The notes beneath the pieces were generated by a model. The model was not told the DNA's origin, made no database searches, and saw nothing but the letters and a program-made list of their open reading frames with translations. Shown here piece after piece: positions 24,408 to 34,718 of a stretch of 64,000 nt of DNA. Within the stretch, counting starts at the first letter, position 1. Each line of letters starts with the position of its first letter. The stretch spans positions 209,078 to 273,077 of the forward strand of contig SWDT01000094.1 of the NCBI GenBank assembly GCA_009193035.1. The letters run 5' to 3'. This DNA comes from Halicephalobus mephisto (lineage: Eukaryota > Nematoda > Chromadorea > Rhabditida > Panagrolaimidae). The position numbers and the translations under genes were made by a program.

Positions 24408-25423
24408 ATGAAGTTCACAGAAGTTAGAAAAATTCATCTTTTTAATATATTTTTCCTGATTATTTTGTTTATTTGGGTTTTTAAAATCAGAAAACCAAGT
24501 TATGGAGAAGAATCAACATCTGAAGACGGATTTTCTTCCTCACAAGTAATCGTCCAAGCTTTCCGGGAATGCACCAAGAAAGCTTTCCAGAATTCGATCT
24601 CAGCTGCTGTGTACTTTGAGAATTTTGACGACTGTGTTCATCTCTTGCCATTTTTGAAATTTGATTATTTCCGCACAGCTTATTTCGACGAAGATAAAAT
24701 TTTCCTTCCGATGAAACCTGAATACGACCAAAGTAACTGTACTTGGCTTACTGTAGGTATTGGAGGAGACGATAGGGCGGAGAGAGAATTCAAACTCAAA
24801 TATCCAGGATGTAAAATGTTTGGAATTGAAGGCAGTCCGGATCAGTATGCTGGATTCCGTCAATTTGCTAAAGTTATCCCATATGCAGTCGGTGAGTATT
24901 TTTATGAATGACGGTAGGGAAAATGGATTTGTAAAAACGTTACCCATTTATGAAAACAATAATCGTTCATTTTTAAATGATTTAATTTGACTTTTTGTTT
25001 CTAGGAATCGAAGCCGGTACTTTGTCTCTCAAAGTCCGCGAAAGTACTAGATATGTGGATAAAAAAGTCGAAGTCCTTCCATTTCTTCATCTCTTAGACA
25101 CCTACGTTGGACAGAGATTCTTCCACTACATGACCATTGACATCGAAGGTGTTGAGTACTCCATCCTCAAGGAACTTTTACCAGGAGGGAAGTTGGATAA
25201 AGAAGGAGTGGTCTTCTGTCAAATTGATGCAGAGCTCCACAGATTCCCACCAGAAAGTGAAGACCACGTCAAGGACTTCCTACAACAGTTCAACGCTCCA
25301 GATTCCCATTATTTACCCGTTTACCGTGCTTTGTTCTTGAGCAAGCATCACAAAGTTACCTTCGTCAACATTCACGAGAAAGAATGTCAGGAAGCTTTCG
25401 ATTTGACAAGTTATATGAAGTAA
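24408..25423 (+). CDS. Membrane-anchored FkbM-type methyltransferase, copy 2
   Basis: Two exons (24408-24891, 25005-25423; phase 1) encode 300 aa. The intron is at the same codon as in copy 1 but longer (113 nt). An N-terminal hydrophobic anchor (about residues 11-26, LFNIFFLIILFIWVF) is followed by a variable Ser-rich stalk. Conserved motifs are WLTVGIGGDD, FKLKYPGC, GIEGSPDQYAGF, YVGQRFFHYMTIDIEG, and CQIDAELH near the C-terminal third. The N-terminal stalk differs most between copies and the catalytic part least. A possible trans-splice site just upstream suggests its own promoter rather than an operon. The predicted role is SAM-dependent methylation in the secretory pathway, which is an inference from the topology. 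Confidence 0.87.
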
Positions 25424-25506
25424 AGATTTTAAAAAAATTCTGATTATAAACTATTCAATCACTCAACTTCAAAGGTAATGAAGAAAAGAAGACTGCGGTG
25501 TCAATA

Positions 25507-25608
25507 TACCGTAAAACCTCTAATAGAAGTGCTGCCCGTCTATTGTTCAATCATTTAAAAATGATGCTCGTCTAATAGAAGTGCCCTTCTATTAGAGGTT
25601 TTGCGGTA
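25507..25608. repeat. Small palindromic MITE
   Basis: About 102 bp with near-perfect inverted ends: taccgtaaaacctctaatag on the left and ctattagaggttttgcggta on the right. It lies in the short convergent gap between FkbM copy 2 and member B. No coding content. Confidence 0.75.
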
Positions 25609-25781
25609 AGCTAAAAAATGTTCATAGTATTGAGAATAATCCGGTTAGTAGATATTCTGTGCTTTTCGTAAGTTAATCAAGAAAACATTTATTTTTATCC
25701 AGTGAAATTGTAACGAAATCAGCAGCAAAAACAATTTTAGAAATTTCTACTTTAACATAAGCAATAATTAAAAAACTATGA

Positions 25782-28700
25782 TTATAAGAAAAATTTAAGG
25801 TAATTATTAAGCATTTCTTTGGTGTCTCCGTCAAGTTCGTTAATTTCTTGAAGTTTGTTACAAATGGATTTAATCATTTGAACGTTAATTTTTGGATTTT
25901 CTAGATTTTGAAGCACTTCTTCAATCACTTCAACATTGCTGCAACTTTTTTTCTGTTTCTTTCGAAGTTGACATTTTATTTTCTCTAAGATGTCTATTTC
26001 GTTTTGATTTTTCCCATTTTCCTGTGGAGTTGATGAGGATTCTCCATAGTTCTCCAGATATTGATGAACAAGTCGTTCAAGTTCTTTGTCTATTTGAATT
26101 TCACAAAGTCGACGAAGAACTTGATTGATTTTTTTGTCATCATTTTCTGCTGTGATTAATTCTTCAAAAAACTTATCGTATTGATGATTGTTTTTCATAA
26201 ATTCCTTCAGAAGTTGATTTTTGATTGAACTCAAGATTGTTGTTTTATTAGGGTTCTTTAAAAATGAATGGTCAAGGTTATTTGTTTCGGAAGATCCCGA
26301 AATCCTGTAATTTTGAGAAAGACAAAATGGATTAGGATCATATGTCTTGGAAGGCTTTGGGACTGTATCTAATCCAGAATCAAAAGCTGGATTAAGGTTT
26401 TCTGTCCTAGAAGATTCTGGAATTTCATCTAGTTGAGTTTTGGTGTGAACGGAATTGAGACAAATTAAAACCTTATTACTGATTGACTTAATACCACAAG
26501 AACAAAGGAGTTTAGTATAAGAAGAATTCACAAAATCCCCACATTTCAGACAGATCCATTTTTTAACTTGCTTCGAACATTGTGTTGGACAAGGGCGATT
26601 AAGGCTTTTGAATTCTGTTTGTGGTTCTATTTTCTCTGAATTGCCCATGTTGATGAATCCAAATAAAATTTCTTCGTCATCATCAGTCTTCAGATAAGGT
26701 TCATGCAAATTAGGGTTGTTGAAAGCCGTGAGATTACTGTATTTGCTAATATTTTTCAATTTACAGTAAACGTGGTCATGATGTTGTTTGGAATAATGCA
26801 ATTCCCAAGTCCTTTCTGCTTTAATGTTTGGTACGATAGTAAGAACATTTCCAGATGTAACTGTTAATGATGGTAGAAAAATCGGCGATATGGCATCAAT
26901 AGCAGCACCGGGTTGGTTATTTTCTGATTTTTTAGATCTCGGATATATTTCTTCTTCGCTGAACTCAGTAAATCTTTTCTTAAAAGAAAAACATTTACTA
27001 TGCACTTCATCATCTCTTTGTTGTTCAATACAATACATCTTTTTAATCCTGTTTTCTACATTATTCACCTCCTGAAAAAAACAAAATTAATTAACTAATT
27101 CAGTATTAATTACTATTAACCTGGAGACATCGATGAGCCTTCTCGGCTTCTTGAAGCCACTTGTTCGAATCTCGAAGTATACTTCTCAACTGCTCCCACT
27201 TATTTTGGAGCGTACTAATTCTCAATCGAATATCTTCTTCGTTTGATCCCATAAAAATCAATCTGTTCCCATCAGCGATAATATTATTTACTTTCTTCGA
27301 ATGATGTTCCATGCTCGATTTCAGAACTCTGTATTGATAAGAAATCTCAGAAACGTTGGAAGCATCATTTCTATTTGAGATTTCCAACCAGAAATTATAT
27401 TCTTTTGTTATCCAGTCAAGTTCTTCTTCATAATTTTGAAGGAAAAAGGAATATTCTTTAATTCTATGAAATGCACGCTTTCTGTCATTGCAAAGGTCAA
27501 GAAGATTCTTTTGTTCATGAATAACAACATCCAAATCTTGTTCAAGAGTTTCAAAATTTATGTTTTTGTTCTTCTGTTCCTCTAATGCTCTTTTAAGTCC
27601 TGTAAGTTGCTCATCTGAAACGAGATATTATTTTATCTTCTAAAATGTTAAGAACAAATACCATTTTTCTTGATAGTATTTTCATAAGGTATATGTTTAC
27701 CAAGTGAGAGATCAACGTTTCCTATGTTATTTATTACCTTCTCTGTGTTCATTTGGCGTTTTAGTGACACCAACTCTGTGTTAATAATGTCAATATCTTT
27801 TTTGAAATTCAAGTATTCATTCAATGTTTCCTTTCTATACTTCAGAAAGTCACAGAATTTATGCCATCCGACGATGACATACGTTGGTGAAGGTATTAAC
27901 TCATTCTCGTAGTCGCCGAAGTTGGTGTTTTTTATAGCAACAAATCTATCACTAATTTCTGCTTTTTTAGTTGAAATATCTTCCAGAATTTCTTCTGCAG
28001 CTTTAACATTCCTTGAAAAGTTTGTTATTTCCTCTGAATTCAAGATTTTCACAACATCGATGACCCAACAATTGAGAGTCTCTAGTTCTTTTGAAAATAT
28101 CTCAATCTGAGCTTCACGTTCCAATCTTTCGATTTCACTGGTTAAATCCTTCATTCTGTTGTTTTCGGCATTTTCCAACTCTTTCCAAGCAGTATCCATG
28201 TCCTGGATACTGTATCCCTTAGGGGGGATATAATTTTGTCTTCCTGCTACGCTTCTCTTCTTTTGAATATTGACAAATAGTGCGTTAAGCTGTCTTTTTT
28301 CTTCCGATTTTAAAACTTTATCCCTTTCTTTGTAATTCTGGAGCTTAATTTTCTCATTTCTCAAATCGTCGACGTTATTGGAGAATCTTCTGTCATCTAG
28401 CCACTGAGCTGTCTTCTTAATCCATTCGAGTAAATCAGAAGTCGTTTGCTCAAACTCGTTTTGCAGCCAAAATCGATCTTTCGATGTCAATGGTTGAATC
28501 GATTTCACAAGTTCGACATTGGTCGTATTACTTAATACCTTGTACAATTGATTTAATTCTTTCGTTGATCCAAAGACTTTCTTCTTTATATCAATCGGAC
28601 GTCGATGATCTATATGAAGTTTGAGGTACTGTACTAAGCAAAAATAGAGTTCCTTCAAATTTGGATACATTCCTACTATGTCGTCCGTTTGTTTCTTCGT

Positions 28701-29591
28701 TGTGGCGTATTTATCCAGAGCTTCATTCAGATCGTTCAAAACCTCGTCATGATAATCATTAAAGTTTCGGATTTGTGGATCTGGAAGGATATCTAAATTG
28801 TTTTCTTTGCGAAGAAGCTCAATCTTTCGGTAGACGTAATAAACGCAAATGACAAAATCCCGTAATTCCTCTGCATTAGATACTTTTTGTTCGTTGGATG
28901 AATGGATTTCTTGACAAAAAGCTGTAAGAGGGATTCCACAATTTTCATCCTTCTCGTAACTGCCAATTCGAGTCCATAATTCCCCTAAAGTTATCTTTTC
29001 AACTTCACCGTAGTTGACCAGAACGTGACAAATAATATCGTCAAATTTCGATATATCTCCTGATTTTAGTTGTTTTTTAAACTGGAAATTTTATTAAAAA
29101 TTAGTAATTTAAAGTGAAACTAACTGTGGAAAGATTTCCTCGAAGTCTATTTAATGGAATCAAAGCTGCAATATCATACCCATAATTCAGCATAGTAACA
29201 CAATGACTGCAAGACTTTGGATAATCCGAAGGTACCGCGTCGCAAATTCGTATTTTCTTCGTTATTTTCCATTGTAAATGATAAAACTCCTGATTTTCAA
29301 GAGTGAGAGCCAAATCAAACAGTTTTCTACTAGCAGGAAACGGTAGTTCGCTTAGAGACTAGAATTGTATTTAAAACATACAAAGTAAAAGAAAACAATA
29401 CTTACAGCATAAATAATCCCTTTTCGCTGATGGATATCCATGGGACGAAGTATGTTAGGTTTTCTTTCAATAACCTGTGTTGTATTTTCAACTGGGATAA
29501 AACACCAAATATTTTTGTTCTTGTTATATCCCCACATCAGATCACACGGAATCCCTTGTAAATCTACGGCTTTACACTCAGCACTTGACAT
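25782..29591 (-). CDS. WGY/zinc-ribbon family member B with inserted alpha-actinin/spectrin-like repeats
   Basis: Five exons on minus (29591-29406, 29358-29125, 29081-27662, 27614-27121, 27071-25782; introns 43-49 nt) encode 1207 aa. Residues 1-62 carry the WGY motif, 63-140 the CSHC-x5-NYG segment and about 150-330 the helical domain (HVLVNYGEVEKITLGEL, VYYVYRKIE). From about 343 to 775 the sequence is spectrin-repeat-like. DLLEWIKKTAQWLDDRRF, YIPPKGYSIQDMDTAWKELE and LEREAQIE match the start of the rod in alpha-actinin and beta-spectrin, and a later repeat has LQNKWEQLRSIL. From about 779 the family C-half resumes: LFGFINM, then CPTQC-x8-CLKC and CSCG near 939-985, then a Glu/Lys-rich helical tail ending LDGDT-x6-YL. 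Splice phases are all compatible, so it is one gene rather than two. No calponin-homology or EF-hand domain is visible. The function is unknown. Confidence 0.85.
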
Positions 29592-30707
29592 ATTTAGAAA
29601 ATAAATGAATTTAGAAACAAATCGTCACTATTAAGCAATCGGAGAAAATTAATTGTTAGTTCCGGTTTACTATCATTATTTGCCCAACTTTCGGTGCTAA
29701 TCAATATTCAATTTACTGGCCTTGTTATCATTTTCAAAACATATTTCGAAACAGAAAAATTTCGCAACAATCCTATTTTTTTTTACAAAATAATGAACTC
29801 AATCAATTCTTTATCAGAACAAATCTAAAATTACTAAACTTTAAAAAACATTAAAAATCAATAACATTACAGAGACGACAATCAATAATATTCCTCAAAA
29901 AGATTCTGACAAATCGTTAAATATAATAACTTCTCATATAAAAGTAGTCCCAATTACATTAGCCAGTTTTTAAAATGATTAAAATTAAAATTTATGTTTT
30001 TATTGTGTTCATTATTATCATTACAATTAACTTTAAGTCCTGTCCTATTACAGTTGATCGACAGAAGTTTCGCAATAGTTAATTCTAATGTAAAAAATTT
30101 GGATCCTTGACCGACAGTATTTCATTGTAACGTTGGATAATATCTGCAAAAATGAAAATCAGAATTTACTTTGCCCTTTTTAATCCTAAAAAATGTGTAT
30201 TTCAATAAATTCTAAAAAGAATAATTTGCTGAATATTAATGAATCTTTTAAAAATTCTTCAAAAAGTAGTAATTCAGATTCCAGATTCTCAACAGAATAT
30301 TTAACAAGTAAAATTTCAAGTGAAAAGATAGTTTCCTGTTTTTGCAATTGTGAAACTTTGAAATAATCTTTTAATAACATCAGAAAAAAAACAAATTTAT
30401 GCTTGATAAACAGTTTAAGAGATAACTACTTATAATTCCAATTCCTCTCAGTTTAGTGAAGATTGCATTGTCTGGATTTCGAAATTGGCAACATAATTTA
30501 CTAATAGAAGAACAATAGTTCGAAATAATCAAAATTTTCATTAAAAGTTTGTTAAATACAAAAAATGATATAATGCATAATAGTTTTTATAATTCATGAG
30601 TATTTATTGAGTAATGTGTTTTTAATTTGAAAATATTTTTTCAATATAAGTATTTATTTCTTTGTCAATATCATAATGTTTGTACCTGCTACTTTGATGA
30701 CGTGTCA
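29592..30707. other. Intergenic between members B and D
   Basis: AT-rich spacer of 1.1 kb between two minus-strand family members, with no gene recognised. AATAAA words lie around 30180-30240 on either strand but cannot be assigned. Confidence 0.5.
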
Positions 30708-32279
30708 TTATCTGCCTAATCTTTCGTTTGTAAGTGCTACGAGAAGACCTTTTTTTGCGAGAGTCGGTAATTGTCTAACTGGATGTGGTGTATTATGTTG
30801 CATTTCTTCTTCGATATCTGATCCTGAAGAAGTTCCAGAAGATGACGTTTCAGTATCGGTCTTTTTTTCTCTATGATGTTCAGGTATTAATTCGTCCTCA
30901 CTATCTGAAGCTAATTGAATTTTCTCTATAGCAGGAAGTGTTGAAGGACATATGTCAGAGTCATCGACTTTTTCGATATCTGGATCAAATCTCACTTTCC
31001 TTAGAGCACTTGAAAGTACAGTTATTTGGTCTTCTGGATTGACAACACTTGGTTTCAACGATGATTTATGACTGTCTTCATCTGCTGTCTTGAGAGAATT
31101 GATTTTGTCCTTCTGGTTATCCAAATCTTCTTCATTTTCATCTTCTGATAGGTTTTCATCACTCATATTTTCTTCCACTGGATTCCAGTCATCGATTCTC
31201 TCCAACAACTCTTGCAACTTTATCAACTCCTCTGAGATGTGTGATCCTTCGTCAATATGCAGTTCGTTATTGATGCTGTTTTTCAAATATTCCACATACG
31301 AAAAATACAACTCTCTCAATTTTGGGTAGATTTCAGTTAAGTTGTCCTCGTCCATCTCAAAGTAATTTCTCTTGGCCGTTTCTAAATCCAAAAATCCTGT
31401 TCTTTTTGGATTAACTATATTCAGCTTCAGTTCGATTTTCCTGAAAGCAAAATAAAGACACAAAAGGAATTGTTGAAATTTTTCTTCGTTGATGATTTCA
31501 ACATCTGGTATATTCTTAATAAGTTCTACTTGAGCGGTAACGGGAACTTGATACTCTTTTGTCAGTTTTATCTCCCTGGCGAAGTTTATTAGTTCTTCCA
31601 ATGTCAGTTCTCGAATTTCATCATAGTTGATAAGAACTCTACACTGCATTTCTAGCAGATCCGGAGTAAATGCAGAAGTTTCCATCGTATTTAGTGACTT
31701 TTCGATCTGGAAAATGAATATTAAATTTTCTTCCATAAAATTAAAAAATTGAAATTGTTTAAAAAGAAGTAAAATTAAAAAAAACGAAAATTGCATAAAA
31801 ATATTTAATAAATCATGACAAAACTTACTTCTTTCAATCCCCCGGGATACTGTAATTCTGGTAGTTGGACAAGCAAATCAGCTCCGTATTCGACGGTTGA
31901 AACAAAATGACTGCAATTGCGAGGGTCTTTCGGTAATCTTCCACATTGTTTCGTTTCTGTTATTATCAACCAATTAAATTGGTGTTGAACTTCATCTCCT
32001 TTGTTGACGAAGAAATCCAAGTATTTTTCAGATGAAGAATATTGTAGGCAACTCAGAGGCTAAAATATTTTATATAAATTATTAATGATCGAAATTTACC
32101 AATAAATTGTCTTTGAGATGAACACTTTTCTCATTTTCCATAGTGTGTCTGTGGACGTGTGGATGTGGAGTTACTTTGTCAGATTCAACGTCTATAGGAA
32201 CAAATCTGCTGATGGATTTTTGGGAGATATATCCCCATCCAGGTTCACAAGGACGTCCCAAAACAAACACCAAAGACAT
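30708..32279 (-). CDS. WGY family member D with acidic tail, zinc-ribbon lost
   Basis: Three exons on minus (32279-32100, 32059-31829, 31706-30708; phase 0) encode 469 aa. Exon 1 has GRPCEPGWGYI. Exon 2 has NCSHFVSTVEYGADLLVQLP. Exon 3 begins with the helical domain (CRVLINYDEIRELTLEEL, LLCLYFAFRKIE). After about residue 320 it departs from the family: instead of the FGFINM/eight-Cys module there is an acidic, Ser-rich disordered tail (MSDENLSEDENEEDLD, SSSGTSSGSDIEEE). In the tail, ALRKVRFDP contains K-V-R-F, which fits the RVxF-type protein phosphatase 1 docking pattern. The gene is intact and shorter than its paralogs (about 557 aa). It probably works through protein contacts rather than zinc-ribbon binding; this is inference. 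Confidence 0.82.
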
Positions 32280-34718
32280 TTTTGAAAATTTAGTAACTTT
32301 TTAACCGGAAATTGAAGTATTTCAAAATGAATTTTAAGAGAACCTAAATACTGAAAACGATCTATGATAAGAACACCATGTACGTCAACAATGTTTTATC
32401 TTTATAACGAAGTGAATCAATAATTTATCTTTAAACGAAATTTTAGTTTTCAATGATATTTGTATTTCGAAATTCGTAGATTTATAATTTAGAAAAGCTG
32501 AAAAATAATCATGCTTGTTTATTTATAACTCTTATTTTTTCAGTTCTACAAAAATGATATTAATTTTCCAAGGTCGTAATTATTCTTTTGAACGTTGTTT
32601 ATTTATGAAAGCAAATTTTATAAGATGTCCAAAACAAAAACAAATTGCATATTTCAATTTGCTGAACAATCAATGCTAATGAAGATATGCTTTATTTTTT
32701 CAATTTTAAAACGCATGAATAAAGTAAAAATATTCATCACGAAATCAATGGCGTCATATGTCGTCATATATTGAGAAATGAGAAATTTTCGATCTGATTC
32801 ATGAGTCAGAAAAACAAATCAGAACTTTCATTGTTTTTTTTGATTCATTCAAGTTACAGTAATAATTTTTCTCTAAATCGATATTGTTTTAAAGCAATCC
32901 ACAATCAACAAATAAATACAATATAAACAATATAAAACAATACATATGTTTTGTTATTTAAATTTTTTCCACAAATGACGCGGATGTATGGTTTTTAAAC
33001 GGCACCACCGCTTCTCCTCAACCGACAGTTAAGACAACCTATCAATTGGACATCTCACTATCCAGGTACCGGGTCAACTAAGAATGTATGTTGTTTATTG
33101 ACGTTAAGGATACTTATACAAGATATCGACCCAGGCGAGGATTGCAATAGTGGCAAGAATGAAAAATAATTCATCAACATAAAAAGGACAATTGGATATC
33201 TACGTTTTACGGTTAATATGCTTGATTTGTGTTTTGTGTTCCATCATAACTATGTAATACTTTTAACAATCATAATTTATTGTGATTTATATTTGCTTTA
33301 TCGCAATTTTTTATAATTATCACTTTTTTGTGATTTAATTATCTAAATTTGAGAGATCAATAAAGATACTAATGCAAATTAATGGCAAAAAGACTTACTA
33401 TGTTTAAAGACATCGATTCCATACTAAAGAACTAGAATATTTTTCTTATTTTGTTGTTTCGGAAGAAAAATTAACAAAATCAGATATCTTCAAATTCTTT
33501 TTGTAATCATCCTTTTGCATTTTTTCAATCAAATTCAGATTAATACTAATGTTTTTTGTTTAGTTTATACTTTTAATCCCAGATCAGGAAGACATTTAAG
33601 AAGGATGAGCGTTCTTTGTGTTTGTTTATCTCTGTGAACTGTTAATCTTTCAGCGTTAAAGTAATATTAGCTTACTTAATACACAATTACATCGGTATTT
33701 ATCTCCTCCAGATTTATTACTTTGATTTCCTCAGGTAATTTCAAAAACAGATAAAAGTTCCTTCGATTTAATAAATTCGTTTTTATCTCGGATATCGTAT
33801 ATAAGAATGTCGAACTCGACTTAGTGATATTATCAGGATTCTAAAAGGATAACCAGCGTGTTAAATAACGATTGAATGTAGATTTCATTGAAATATTCGT
33901 CTTTTTCCTAAGAGTAATTGTTGATGACAAAAATTCGTAATGCATAATTATGGATATATTATCAAGCAACCAAATGATGATTTTTTGGGCAACCGAATTT
34001 TGTTGTGGCAAATCTTTTGATAATTTCTAAAAGTGATAATTCTCAGTATTGTGGATATGTGGTCATCACAACTAGAGATATTTGGGACACCTAAGACTAA
34101 ATAGTCCTCTCCTTGCTGAGGAATATAAAGGAGACATTTCGTGCGAGTCGGAGTTTCCTGGGTGTTGCGATTATATTGTTGACATCATTCCATATTATAT
34201 TTGTCTAGTCTTAATAAAAGTCAGAACTCTTAGATTAGAAGAAAAATTGTAAAGTAAATATATTTGGAAAAAGGAAACAATATATGATTGCAAAAATATT
34301 CAATAATCACATTTGCTATTATGTTTTACAAATTTTTATCGTTATAATTTGATAAACTAAATATGCAGGAACTTGGAGATTTCAATTTACGACTAAAATA
34401 AAAAAGTTTTGTAAGGGGTATAATATTACTTTATCTTTAAAAATGATCGAAATAACAATATTTTGAAAAAATCAAAAGATTATTTTTTTAATTTTTAGGT
34501 TTACAAAAATGATGACAAATACTAAGACTTCAAAATCCAAACAGAATGAGTAATGTGATGAAAAAGTTTTTGTTCAATTTTCATAATAAATTCTCAGCTA
34601 TTAAGTCCATATTATTTTTCAGACCGAATTTAGATGGTCGGTTCTCCTATCATCGCAATCGATCGATTGTCTGCTATCTGCTTAAATATAAAATATTATT
34701 TTTACTTCTTATGTTAAG
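32280..34718. other. 2.4-kb intergenic region between divergent family members
   Basis: No gene could be supported. Slightly GC-richer islands at 32990-33170 and 34070-34200 (the latter with aatataaagg, TATA-like) may be regulatory or relic DNA. The open frame at 34546-34791 overlaps the first exon of member C in another frame. Confidence 0.45.

Noticed and set aside
27121..29591. Separate spectrin-like gene next to a zinc-ribbon gene
   Set aside because: All five exons join with matching phases through short consensus introns, and there is no stop, polyadenylation word or new start between them.
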